In this document: one piece after another, positions 9,800 through 16,945 of the stretch
Position numbering within the stretch: the stretch's first letter is position 1
Layout: each line of letters starts with the position of its first letter
NCBI RefSeq assembly: GCF_000621205.1
Contig: NZ_JHYY01000023.1
Location: 62,001 to 126,000 of the forward strand
From: Halotalea alkalilenta DSM 17697
Lineage (GTDB): Bacteria; Pseudomonadota; Gammaproteobacteria; Pseudomonadales; Halomonadaceae
Direction: 5' to 3'
Length of the DNA: 64,000 nt
The notes under the pieces: model-generated
Database searches by the model: none
What the model was told of the DNA's origin: nothing
What the model saw: the letters and a program-made list of their open reading frames with translations, nothing else
Made by a program: the position numbers and the translations under genes

Positions 9800-10505
9800 A
9801 TATCGGCAGCATGATCGCAGTCGCAAGCCCCACGCAGCCCATCGCCAGGCCCGAGAACGCTCCCGCCAGCGCACTGATGCTGGCGAAGCTCTGAGCGGTG
9901 CCGAAGCCATGGGCGGAGGCGCCCATGGTGAAGCCTTTCACCGTATGGTCGTGAACGCCGAGCACGCGGAACACCAAAGGTCCGGTCAGGCAGCCGATGA
10001 TCCCAGTGATCAGCACGATCGCCGCGGTCAGCGCAGGTATCCCGCCCAGGCTCTCGGCGACCCCCATCGCGATCGGTACGGTCACCGACTTCGGTGCCAT
10101 CGAAGCGATGATCTCAGGCGGGGCGCCAAGCAGGGTCGCGATGCCGAGCGTCAGGAACGCCGAGGCGACTACCGCGGCGATGCAGCCGCTGAGCAGCGGC
10201 ATCATCATGCTGCGTACCCGGGCCAGGTTGTCGAACATCGGCACGGCCAGCATTACCGTGGCAGGCCCCAGCAGGAAATGAATGAACTGGGCACCTTCGA
10301 AGTAGCTCTGGTAGGAAGTGCCAGTGAGCTGGAGCAGACAGATCAGCGCGATGATCGTCACTACCGCCGGGTGCACCCCGCGCAGCAGCCTGAAGCGGCG
10401 ACAAAGCTGGTAGCAGCCGAGATAGAATGAGACGGTCAGGAACAGCGACAGCAGCGGAGAGGCCGACAGATAGACCCAGATAGTATCGATCTCGGTGAGA
10501 ATCAC
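9777..10505 (-). CDS. lrgB: LrgB/CidB-family membrane protein
   Basis: The protein has 242 residues with multiple hydrophobic helices and the LrgB hallmark LLGAPPEIIASMAPKSVTVP followed by GVAESLGG. LrgB pairs with LrgA; the holin-like CidA/LrgA and CidB/LrgB systems affect murein hydrolase activity and small-organic-acid (pyruvate) transport in other bacteria. Its ATG overlaps the lrgA stop by 4 bp, so the two are coupled, and its 3' end overlaps rarD. It is likely an inner-membrane protein; its role in this organism is inferred from the family only. Confidence 0.92.
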   Translation of the reverse strand: MILTEIDTIWVYLSASPLLSLFLTVSFYLGCYQLCRRFRLLRGVHPAVVTIIALICLLQLTGTSYQSYFEGAQFIHFLLGPATVMLAVPMFDNLARVRSMMMPLLSGCIAAVVASAFLTLGIATLLGAPPEIIASMAPKSVTVPIAMGVAESLGGIPALTAAIVLITGIIGCLTGPLVFRVLGVHDHTVKGFTMGASAHGFGTAQSFASISALAGAFSGLAMGCVGLATAIMLPIFMRVFAL

Positions 10506-10924
10506 CGCCGTTTCTCCTTCAACACCGGATCGGCATCATGGTTCTCGAGCTGGCCGCGCAGCGTACGCCGCATGAACAGCACCATGAACACCTGCAGCAA
10601 TACGGTAGACACCAATAGCGTCACCGTCAGCACGACGAAGTTCTGTGAAATCAATGGCCAATTGGCCATCACCCCTACCCCGGCCGGCACGAACAGCAGC
10701 GCCAGATGCTGGGTCAAGCCGCGCGTGGTCATCCTCAGCCCGTCGGGCACCTTGCCATACATCATCAGCCCCACCAGCAGAAGTACCATACCGATGACCG
10801 GCCCCGGAACCGGCAGATTCAGCGCCCTCGCCACGCCCTCTCCAATCAACTGACAGCCGAGCAGAATGCTCATCCCCACGAGCAGTGGCATCGCGCCTGC
10901 GCCTCCGTGATCTTTAATAGCCAT
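10502..10924 (-). CDS. lrgA: LrgA/CidA-family holin-like protein
   Basis: The protein has 140 residues with four predicted membrane helices and the LrgA-family segment LNLPVPGPVIGMVLLLVGL followed by LFVPAGVGVM. It is the first gene of a two-gene lrgA-lrgB unit with a 4-bp overlap. CidA/LrgA proteins form small membrane oligomers linked to murein hydrolase control and pyruvate uptake. The ATG at 10924 is used. The 163-bp region to the next plus-strand gene would hold both divergent promoters. No LytSR-type regulator is adjacent. Confidence 0.9.
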   Translation of the reverse strand: MAIKDHGGAGAMPLLVGMSILLGCQLIGEGVARALNLPVPGPVIGMVLLLVGLMMYGKVPDGLRMTTRGLTQHLALLFVPAGVGVMANWPLISQNFVVLTVTLLVSTVLLQVFMVLFMRRTLRGQLENHDADPVLKEKRR

Positions 10925-10998
10925 GCACTCGAACCATCCTTGTCACGCGGACCACACGGATGGCAATCGGGTAAAAGTCTGAACCTGGGCTTTAGATG

Positions 10999-11027
10999 CC
11001 GCAAGGGGTTCTCCCATCGTCTATAAT
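10999..11027 (+). promoter_or_regulatory. Putative sigma-70 promoter of the yqaE-type gene
   Basis: A perfect TATAAT sits at 11022-11027, about 60 bp before the small YqaE-type gene. The -35 region is weak (near 10999-11004). Direction and spacing fit transcription of that gene. Only the -10 box is strong evidence. Confidence 0.45.
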
Positions 11028-11087
11028 CACCGGCCGCACGGACAAGCGAATGGTTGGACACCGTTTTCCAACCTCTAGGAGATATCA

Positions 11088-11246
11088 ATGGATCTGCTTC
11101 GTATCATTCTCGCCATCATCCTTCCCCCGGTCGGCGTTTTCCTCCAAGTCGGCTTCGGCTTGCAGTTCTGGATCAACATCGTCCTCACCCTGTTCGGCTA
11201 CATACCCGGCATCATCCACGCCGTCTGGGTCATCGCCACCCGCTGA
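11088..11246 (+). CDS. yqaE: YqaE/Pmp3 family small membrane protein
   Basis: This 52-residue protein has two hydrophobic helices and the family pattern ILPPVGVFLQVGFGLQFWIN, then LTLFGYIPGIIHAVW. This is the UPF0057/Pmp3/YqaE family of stress-induced membrane peptides, whose yeast and plant members influence membrane potential and salt tolerance. TAGGAG lies 7 nt before the ATG. A clean promoter -10 box lies upstream, and the gene is monocistronic, between lrgA (divergent) and tRNA-Pro. Confidence 0.88.
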   Translation: MDLLRIILAIILPPVGVFLQVGFGLQFWINIVLTLFGYIPGIIHAVWVIATR

Positions 11247-11324
11247 GCCGAAAGCGCTTTTCTTTTTCAGAACAACCGGGTAGTATGCGCAGCGTCTTCG
11301 GGATCAAGCCCATGAGACGCGGCT

Positions 11325-11401
11325 CGGAGCGTGGCGCAGTTTGGTAGCGCGCTGCAATGGGGTTGCAGAGGTCGCAGGTTCGAATCCTGTCGCTCCGACC
11401 A
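11325..11401 (+). tRNA. tRNA-Pro (anticodon GGG)
   Basis: This 77-nt cloverleaf ends in encoded CCA. The acceptor stem pairs CGGAGCG with CGCTCCG, the D arm reads GCGCAGTTTGGTAGCGC, the anticodon stem CTGCA/TGCAG encloses loop ATGGGGT with anticodon GGG, and the T arm is GCAGG-TTCGAAT-CCTGT. It matches the proL-type tRNA that reads CCC and CCU. A hairpin with a T run follows, and a toxin-antitoxin module starts about 180 bp downstream. Confidence 0.97.
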
Positions 11402-11413
11402 AAAATCGATTTC

Positions 11414-11455
11414 AAAACCGCCACTTACGGATCATGCCGGGTGGCGGTTTTTTTA
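11414..11455 (+). terminator. Rho-independent terminator after tRNA-Pro
   Basis: Complementary arms AAACCGCCAC and GTGGCGGTTT flank a loop of about 16 nt and run into a seven-T tract. It lies just downstream of the tRNA 3' end and should end that transcript before the higBA module. Confidence 0.85.
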
Positions 11456-11534
11456 TTCCAAAATTCTTCACACGAGCTAATACGAAAAAATCTTCGATCT
11501 CCAGCGAGCCATCACCGGCCAGGCGCTACTTGAT

Positions 11535-11573
11535 TCCCAATATGGGAGGTAGCACTCTAATCCCATATTGGGA
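11535..11573 (+). promoter_or_regulatory. Paired palindromic operator of the higBA module
   Basis: Two 13-bp sites, TCCCAATATGGGA (11535-11547) and TCCCATATTGGGA (11561-11573), are exact reverse complements. Each is itself a palindrome with arms TCCCA/TGGGA around three A/T bases. They are spaced 26 bp start to start, and the second overlaps the Shine-Dalgarno region of the toxin gene. This is the expected arrangement for autorepression by an Xre-type antitoxin such as HigA. Binding itself is inferred. Confidence 0.75.
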
Positions 11574-11580
11574 GGAAGCG

Positions 11581-11877
11581 ATGCGGGTGATTGCCAAGCG
11601 AACGTTGCGAGAGTTCTGGATGCAAGGCTACGCCGATGCGGTCACGCCTCTCACCGAGTGGTACAACATGGTGAGCAAGGCAAGTTGGGCAACGCCGCAG
11701 GAGCTCAAGGCTAACGTTCGAACAGCGAGTATCCTCAAGGGAGGCCGAGTGGTGTTCAACGTCGGCGGCAACAAGTACCGGATCATCGTCGCCGTTCGCT
11801 ATACCCAGCAGGTCGCTTGGATTCGCTTTGTCGGTACTCAAGAGCAGTATGATCAAGTTGATGCGGAGACCCTCTGA
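11581..11877 (+). CDS. higB: HigB-type mRNA interferase toxin
   Basis: This 98-residue protein is close in size to E. coli HigB (YgjN). It begins MRVIAKRTLREFWMQ and has the HigB_toxin (RelE-fold) core GGRVVFNVGGNKYRIIVAVRY followed by the C-terminal WIRFVGTQEQYDQVDAETL. Such toxins cut mRNA at the ribosome. GGGAGG precedes the ATG at 11581. The toxin comes first and overlaps the antitoxin by 1 nt (TGATG), the usual hig order. A paired operator overlaps the ribosome-binding region. The DNA is less GC-rich than its neighbours, which hints at acquisition next to the tRNA. Confidence 0.92.
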   Translation: MRVIAKRTLREFWMQGYADAVTPLTEWYNMVSKASWATPQELKANVRTASILKGGRVVFNVGGNKYRIIVAVRYTQQVAWIRFVGTQEQYDQVDAETL

Positions 11878-12239
11878 TGAACATCAGCCCGATTAGAAAC
11901 GATGCGGACCTCGATCGTGCATCCGACCGGATGGAGACTCTTTGGGGGGCCGAAGACGGTACGCCGGAGGCCGACGAGCTGGAAATCCTCGCCATCCTGA
12001 TCGAGCGCTATGAGGACGAGCACTACCCTATCGGCCCTTCCGATCCCATCGAGGCCATCAAGTTTCGCATGGAGCAGCAAGGTCTTACTCCACGAGACCT
12101 GGAGCCGTTCATCGGCTCCAGCGGGCGAGTGTCCGAGGTACTCAACCGTAAGCGCAGACTGAGCCTGCGCATGATCCGGCAGCTCCACGAAGGAATGAAG
12201 ATTCCCTACGAGAGCTTGTTGGGAGATGTCGCCGCGTGA
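11877..12239 (+). CDS. higA: HigA-type antitoxin (Xre HTH)
   Basis: The protein has 120 residues. An acidic N-terminal half (about residues 1-55) likely wraps the toxin, and a helix-turn-helix follows at about residues 58-110, including GLTPRDLEPFIGSSGRVSEV and LNRKRRLSL. It resembles E. coli HigA (YgjM). It begins 1 nt inside the toxin stop codon, so it is translationally coupled. It should neutralise HigB and repress the operon through the paired operator. The 3' end lies inside a long inverted repeat. Confidence 0.92.
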   Translation: MNISPIRNDADLDRASDRMETLWGAEDGTPEADELEILAILIERYEDEHYPIGPSDPIEAIKFRMEQQGLTPRDLEPFIGSSGRVSEVLNRKRRLSLRMIRQLHEGMKIPYESLLGDVAA

Positions 12240-12299
12240 ACCGACGGCGTGCAGAGGTCCCATAAGCGAAGGGTATCTGCATACCGTCGGTTCACGCGG
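12232..12299 (+). repeat. Long inverted repeat overlapping the higA stop codon
   Basis: The 16-bp arms at 12232-12247 and 12284-12299 are perfectly complementary, and a further five-base pairing (GCAGA with TCTGC) extends the stem inward after a small internal loop. The left arm contains the higA TGA. There is no T run, so this is not a standard intrinsic terminator. It may protect the 3' end of the higBA mRNA or mark the edge of an inserted module. Confidence 0.6.
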
Positions 12300-12375
12300 T
12301 CAGAAGTAGCGCAAGCGCAATCATGTACAACGTGCCAATCGAGATCCAAACGTGTAGCTGATCTTTCACGGCCAT
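12292..12375 (-). CDS. Possible 27-residue hydrophobic peptide
   Basis: A short frame starts at the ATG at 12375 with a charged head (MAVKDQLHVW) followed by a single hydrophobic helix (ISIGTLYMIALALLL). The only purine-rich stretch upstream (GAGGG) is too close to the ATG, and the stop falls inside the inverted repeat behind higA. The helix looks protein-like, but the evidence is thin and chance cannot be excluded. Confidence 0.25.
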   Translation of the reverse strand: MAVKDQLHVWISIGTLYMIALALLLTA

Positions 12376-12622
12376 GCCCTCGTCGTCGTGAGCGTCACAA
12401 GCGCGTGCTGCTGAGCCAGGAGTAGTGACGCTACACAGTCTTTATGACCTTCTCTTACTCCCCCCTTACCCAGATGAAGATTCAGACGAAGAGGCGCATC
12501 AGCTGCCGCGGCGGTGATGCCCCGATACCTCGAGCTTAAGCGTGGCAGGACGAGTCGATCGGGCGGTGACACCGAGCAACCGGAGGGCACGAGGACATGC
12601 CGGTCGTGGTGACAACGAAATG
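12376..12622 (+). other. Non-coding stretch, possible small RNA
   Basis: I see no convincing gene on either strand. The plus strand carries several GGA motifs, some in potential hairpin loops (around 12417, 12546, 12592 and 12610), and runs directly into a strong intrinsic terminator. That is the layout expected of a small RNA, possibly of the CsrA/RsmA-sequestering kind. It does not match tmRNA, SRP RNA or RNase P RNA motifs. No promoter was recognised, so this is a suggestion only. Confidence 0.25.
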
Positions 12623-12654
12623 GGGCGCCGCCTGCCATAGGCGGCGCCCTTTCT
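12623..12654 (+). terminator. Strong rho-independent terminator
   Basis: Eleven-bp GC-rich arms (GGGCGCCGCCT and AGGCGGCGCCC) enclose a 5-nt loop and are followed by TTTCTT on the plus strand. No annotated plus-strand gene lies directly upstream, since higA ends almost 390 bp earlier. It therefore points to an unannotated transcript or to a very distal higBA terminator. Confidence 0.75.
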
Positions 12655-12761
12655 TGGTTGCTGAGGTTTGATCAGTGAAGTGCGCAAGCGCGCTCTATTC
12701 ACAGAGTGGACAGCGCTCGGCGCCTGGGTGTTCAGAAGAGAGGCTTGGCATAGCGCACGGT

Positions 12762-13097
12762 TCAGGGCACTTGAGTCGCCGCCCGGCCACTTCCCTCGTT
12801 CATCCGATAGCTCTCCACCCGCTGGTCGTTGCTCAGGGTGGCCTCGAGCACTTGGCGCTCGCGCAGACGGCCGAAAGGGTTGATCGACTCATAGACCCAA
12901 CGCATCACTGGCCGGCCCTGGGCGTCCTGGCTGCGCTCCTGCGGTTCACCGAAGCGCGCGACCATTTGGCTTGCGGTAGTGACCCCCGGCTGGATCTGGT
13001 TCACGTGATAAGGCTGCATGTAGGAGCCTCGACTGGCGCAGGCGCCCAGCAGCACGACAATGGCCGCCACCCACCAAATCTTGCCAACCTTGCGCAT
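12762..13097 (-). CDS. Lipoprotein with BamE/SmpA-like fold
   Basis: The protein has 111 residues. Signal peptide MRKVGKIWWVAAIVVLLGAC carries a lipobox (LGAC, Cys20). The mature part, QIQPGVTTASQMVARFGEPQ then VMRWVYES and an ATLSNDQRVESYRM strand, matches the alternating helix/strand pattern of the SmpA/OmlA (BamE-like) domain. GAGGAG lies 7 nt before the ATG at 13097. It is probably an envelope lipoprotein but not BamE itself, as neighbours and length differ. It stands as a single gene. Confidence 0.8.
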   Translation of the reverse strand: MRKVGKIWWVAAIVVLLGACASRGSYMQPYHVNQIQPGVTTASQMVARFGEPQERSQDAQGRPVMRWVYESINPFGRLRERQVLEATLSNDQRVESYRMNEGSGRAATQVP

Positions 13098-13253
13098 CGA
13101 CTGCTCCTCACTTGGGATTCAAAGCCAAACCTTATAGCGCTGCCTCCGATGGCCGACAAGCCCCCAAGCGGAGTCCATCTTCAATCCCACCAAGGAGTTG
13201 AACTCCCCTGGTCGAAAGAAAATCGCTCCTTTGCCCATCTTTCGCTCGACCTC

Positions 13254-14762
13254 TCAGCGCGACGCTCTCTCGGCCAGACGAGCGAAATCCTGGTCCAGGC
13301 TTGCCAGGGCCTGATCGATCTGCGCTCGGCGTTGGGAGATCCAGGACTGCTGAGCGCTCAAGTCCTCGCTGGCGGCGGCCAGCATACGCTCCATCTCAGC
13401 AGGCTGCGGACCACCGGTCGTCGCTCTATTGCGGACGATGGCCGCGGGATCGAGCGTGGCGCGAAAGCGCGCCTCGCTGATCGGCAGTTCGGTCGGATGA
13501 CCATCGTGTCCCACGCTCTGCGCATAGATGCGCCGCGCCTCTGCGTAGGGAAAATCCAGGGGCTCGATGCCGTGCTGCCTGGCATAGGACACCACCTCCG
13601 ACGCAAAGTGATGACCGACGCGGAAAGGCAGACCGTACTCGCGCATCAGCACGTCAGCCAGCTCCTGAGACGCGGTCCAATCGCTGTTCAGCTCCTCGAG
13701 GGCACGCTCGGAATCGATCACCAGGGCCTGGAGGACGCGATTCCATTTGTTCAATACCGAGATGGCGCTGTCCACCATCGCAGCGTTTTGCCCGATATCC
13801 TTGGGATCGCTCATACCGGGAGTGATGTTGTGCGTCTGGATCACCGGGCCCATGGCCAGAGTCAAGGCGGTCGATGCATCGCTGCGCGTGCTGTTGAGCA
13901 GGCCGGGATTTCGCTTCTGCGGCATTGCGCTCGACACATAGGTGTTGTCCCCGCCCTCCTCCAGCAAAATCCAGGGCCGGGTCTGGGCATACTGCGTCAG
14001 CACGTCCTCGATGAAATTGCCGGCGTGCAGCGCGATGCTGGTGACGATGCTGGCGACCTCCACCGGCTGCTCCATGGAGGCGATCTGCGAAGCGTCATAG
14101 GCATTGTCCACCAGAGCGGAAAACCCCAGATAGTCAGCCATGCGCTGACGATCCAGCGGCCAGCCGGTGCCGTTGAGGACCGTAGTGCCCATGGGCGATC
14201 GATCGATGCGAGCATAGGCCTCCCGGATGCGCTGCGCATCTCGCTGCAGACCCGCAGCATGACCCAATAGATAGTGCCCGAAGCTGTTGGGCTGCGCCGC
14301 CACGCCATTGGTGTAGTTGGGCACGATGGTCTCGGCATGTCTGTCCGCCAGCGCCACCAGCGTGCCGGTGGTTTGATGCAGCTGGGCCGCGAGTTCGAGC
14401 AGTTTGTCCCGCAGCATGGCGGATCGGTAGGTCGCATGCATGTCCTGGCTGGAACGACCCGCATGCAGCAGGGTCACCTCCTCTCCCCCGGCCTGGATCA
14501 GCAGGGGCTCGAAAGTGATCACCGTCGACGGGCGCGCGGCGCCAGGGGCTTCTCCTTGCTCCAGCACCTGAGCAATCGCCGCCGCCAACTTGGGCGCCAG
14601 GGTTTCATCGAGCAGCCCTTGTTCGCTGTTGATCACCACGGAAGCCTTGTTGATCTCCCCCAGCCAGAAGAATTCATCGCGCGGGGAAGCGTCAGCGGCC
14701 CCCAGTTCCAAGGAGCAGGTCATAGCCACGGCGAGGCCCAAGGCGGTCAAGGAGTGTTTCAT
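13254..14762 (-). CDS. Exported lyase-superfamily protein (argininosuccinate lyase-like)
   Basis: The protein has 502 residues. The N-terminus MKHSLTALGLAVAMTCSLEL followed by GAADA looks like a Sec signal peptide, which is odd for this normally cytosolic family. The fumarate lyase/argininosuccinate lyase signature is clear: SSAMPQKRNPG at about residues 275-287, preceded by GRSSQDMHATYRSAM near residue 100. The helical core and C-terminal domain are of normal length. By family it should catalyse beta-elimination that releases fumarate or a similar unsaturated acid, but the substrate cannot be read from sequence. It is monocistronic, with a Ser/Gln-rich secreted protein upstream. An alternative is that the leader is an unprocessed membrane anchor. 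Confidence 0.8.
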   Translation of the reverse strand: MKHSLTALGLAVAMTCSLELGAADASPRDEFFWLGEINKASVVINSEQGLLDETLAPKLAAAIAQVLEQGEAPGAARPSTVITFEPLLIQAGGEEVTLLHAGRSSQDMHATYRSAMLRDKLLELAAQLHQTTGTLVALADRHAETIVPNYTNGVAAQPNSFGHYLLGHAAGLQRDAQRIREAYARIDRSPMGTTVLNGTGWPLDRQRMADYLGFSALVDNAYDASQIASMEQPVEVASIVTSIALHAGNFIEDVLTQYAQTRPWILLEEGGDNTYVSSAMPQKRNPGLLNSTRSDASTALTLAMGPVIQTHNITPGMSDPKDIGQNAAMVDSAISVLNKWNRVLQALVIDSERALEELNSDWTASQELADVLMREYGLPFRVGHHFASEVVSYARQHGIEPLDFPYAEARRIYAQSVGHDGHPTELPISEARFRATLDPAAIVRNRATTGGPQPAEMERMLAAASEDLSAQQSWISQRRAQIDQALASLDQDFARLAERASR

Positions 14763-15022
14763 GCTGTGCTCGATATGGGAGAGAGCTTTTCATCTTAATT
14801 ATCAGACAGCTGAAGAAAATGCTCCCATAGTCCATCACGGCCCGTGATACCGATGATGGTATAGGGATCGAACATCGCGAGGCTTGCCATTCTCTCGCCC
14901 TCGTTCGTCCCGCAGGATCGAAGATGAAATTCCCGCCCCTTTTTATCAAAGGGGCGGGAAAAGTGACGCATGCAGCACGACATCCTTCTTATCCATTGGT
15001 TACCGAGACAGCTCCGAGACGT
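14763..15022. other. Intergenic region with a stem-loop
   Basis: This 260-bp stretch is less GC-rich than its surroundings. It holds a 13-bp-arm stem-loop at 14930-14960 (TTCCCGCCCC paired with GGGGCGGGAA) that probably terminates the minus-strand gene ending at 15023. A 31-codon minus-strand frame (14795-14890) follows but has weak start signals. No other gene is seen. Confidence 0.5.
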
Positions 15023-15430
15023 TTAGTTACCTAGGCTCTGGACTTTCTCCTTCGCACTATCATAGGTATCGGAGGCCTTCTGCTTGATGCTATCGATACT
15101 GTTATCGTCTTCTGGCTGCATTTCACGCTGCTGATTGCTGTCGGCGGCGCCCTGCGTGCCGGTCGCGGCCCCCTGTCCTCCTTGCGCCGGCTGCCCCTCG
15201 TTCACGCCACCCTCTCCCAGATTTCCACTGGGCTGCTGGCTGGTCGAGCCATCCATGCCGTTCTGACCAGTCTGGGAGGGCGTGCCCGCAGGCGCCTGGG
15301 TCTGCTGCTCAGTGGGTGGCGCAGTCTGTGCCCCCTCTGCCGTCGTGGTGCTGGTCTGCGCAACGGCAGTGGAGGTGCCAGCAATGGCGACCAGCGAGGA
15401 GAAAAGCAAAACCGAGAACTGTTTCTTCAT
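15023..15430 (-). CDS. Secreted low-complexity protein of unknown function
   Basis: The protein has 135 residues, starting at the ATG at 15430 (MKKQFSVLLFSSLVAIAG) with GGAAGGG upstream; an in-frame ATG 66 nt earlier would bury the signal peptide. A signal peptide with likely cleavage after AVA is followed by a Thr/Gln/Gly/Pro-rich disordered segment (residues 27-105). A short C-terminal helix, SIDSIKQKASDTYDSAKEKV, resembles repeats of stress or CsbD-like proteins. It is probably periplasmic. I do not recognise a family; disorder and composition are the main features. Confidence 0.75.
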   Translation of the reverse strand: MKKQFSVLLFSSLVAIAGTSTAVAQTSTTTAEGAQTAPPTEQQTQAPAGTPSQTGQNGMDGSTSQQPSGNLGEGGVNEGQPAQGGQGAATGTQGAADSNQQREMQPEDDNSIDSIKQKASDTYDSAKEKVQSLGN

Positions 15431-15548
15431 ATCACCCTTCCTGAATTTCCCATTCAGGAACGAGCCTAGAACATAAGAGGTAATCCAATTAGCCATTAGC
15501 GTTACTTTTTTTATTCAATTAGTTATTTTCAGTCTTCACAGGCGACGC

Positions 15549-16031
15549 CTAGGCCAGGTCGTCGAAATTCAGCCTCTCGAGCAGGACTTCGGAAATACGC
15601 TCGTATACCAACGTAAGCTCGTCGTCCTCGACGCTTTTCTGGATGGACGTAGGATGCGCGCCCTTGCCATCTTCGAAGGCGACGAGGAACGCTTCATTCA
15701 CCTTCCTGATCGTGATATCGATCAGGAGAAGCTCTTTCGGGTAGGCCTCGGGCGCCTCATCGATCGCGATCCTGAACATCACCAGGAGTTTGTCCTGATC
15801 ACGCTGCAGCCCACCATTGCGATGGGAAATGAATTCCCCCCCTTCGTTGCGGCCTATCTCGACATAAGGAATACGCTCATCACCTAGTTGAAGGAACTGG
15901 CCAGAGACTCCCAGGTACCCCGCAAATCCTTGTTCCAGTTGAAAAGCCAAGTTTTCCATATCCTCCCAATGGCGGCGGAGGATGTCGTTTTTCTTCTTGT
16001 ACGCTCTTCGCAAGTCATCCATGTCCGGCAC
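15549..16031 (-). CDS. Protein of unknown function
   Basis: This 160-residue, acidic, soluble-looking protein has no signal peptide or membrane helix. The start is taken as GTG at 16031 (MPDMDDLRRAYKKKNDILRR) because CCAGGAG lies about 7 nt upstream; a later in-frame ATG (16022) is possible. A helical N-terminus (about 1-35) is followed by mixed strands (YVEIGRNEGGEF, LLVMFRIAID, LLLIDITIRK), suggesting an alpha/beta domain. It is a single gene, divergent from the universal stress protein pair. I cannot assign a function. Confidence 0.75.
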   Translation of the reverse strand: MPDMDDLRRAYKKKNDILRRHWEDMENLAFQLEQGFAGYLGVSGQFLQLGDERIPYVEIGRNEGGEFISHRNGGLQRDQDKLLVMFRIAIDEAPEAYPKELLLIDITIRKVNEAFLVAFEDGKGAHPTSIQKSVEDDELTLVYERISEVLLERLNFDDLA

Positions 16032-16295
16032 AAAACGCTCCTGGGGTATCTCGGGTGATCGGATTGCGGCTTTCTAGGCATCCTAAGACGCAAACGACCG
16101 TGCGGCGATAGCGTAGGTTAAGGCGCGAGCGGCCATCCATGAGGATTGGACTTTGATCGCATGCGACAATTTGCGCCAAGGCGGCGGCTATCCACTCAGT
16201 TGCGGCTGGCATAAGGTGAAAAGACATCGCCTGGACAGAACCTGTAAGGATCGAAAAAGGCTATCACGCAGTCGACCAGTAGACTGGAGACGACC

Positions 16296-16766
16296 ATGAG
16301 CTCGCTGAAGACACTGTTGTTCGCCACCGATTTCTCCTCCGGCGCCGCCAAGGCATCCGCGGCTGCGGTTACGCTCGCGCGGCTCTCCGGGGCCAGGTTG
16401 CATGTCATCCACGCCGCCATTCTGATCGAGAAGTTCCTCTACGGTGCCACCGACTTCGCCGTATCCGGCGCCGATGAAAGACGGATGAATGAAACGATCG
16501 TCAAGGAATCCGAGAAGGCATTGGAAGAGTTCGTCGCTCGCTACTTCAGATCCGCTGAAACCGGCGTGGTGGAGAACCTCGAAAGCCGGGTCATCAAAGC
16601 GAGCATGCCCCATGAAGCGATCATCGAGGAGGCCGAGCGAATCGGTGCCGACATCATCATATTGGGTACGCATGGGCGCAGCGGTCTGGAACGCGTACTG
16701 ATGGGGTCGACGGCTGAGCGGGTGATGCGCAGCTCCCCCATCCCGGTGCTCACCTCGCGAGGATGA
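16296..16766 (+). CDS. Universal stress protein (UspA family), first tandem copy
   Basis: This 156-residue cytosolic alpha/beta protein begins MSSLKTLLFATDFSSGA and carries the ATP-binding motif G-2x-G-9x-GS in GTHGRSGLERVLMGSTAE. ATP-binding Usp proteins support survival under stress and starvation. GGAGACG precedes the ATG. A close paralog follows after about 180 bp with the same leader (GGAGACGxxCATGAGCTC), showing tandem duplication. Each copy has its own intergenic space, so they may be regulated separately. Confidence 0.92.
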   Translation: MSSLKTLLFATDFSSGAAKASAAAVTLARLSGARLHVIHAAILIEKFLYGATDFAVSGADERRMNETIVKESEKALEEFVARYFRSAETGVVENLESRVIKASMPHEAIIEEAERIGADIIILGTHGRSGLERVLMGSTAERVMRSSPIPVLTSRG

Positions 16767-16945
16767 GCACCGGTGCCTGCATCCGGTACCGAGCGTCGGG
16801 AGAGTGGGTAGACTTTGGTCGCGATGCGGCAATTCGCTTCAGGATGCGATCTATCCACTACTGCGCAACTGAAATAATGTAGGAAAGCGTTTCTTTACAT
16901 GCCTCGACGCATCCAAACGTTACCAACGCAATAATGGAGACGGTC

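Noticed and set aside
12232-12299. Integron attC site behind higA
   Set aside because: The arms lack the RYYYAAC/GTTRRRY boxes and the single-strand asymmetry of attC sites; no integrase or cassette array is present.
11325-12660. Prophage or island attachment site at tRNA-Pro
   Set aside because: I found no direct repeat of the tRNA 3' end in the following DNA and no integrase gene.
14795-14890. 31-codon minus-strand frame upstream of the exported lyase
   Set aside because: Weak ribosome-binding site and no known family; kept only as a note in the intergenic entry.
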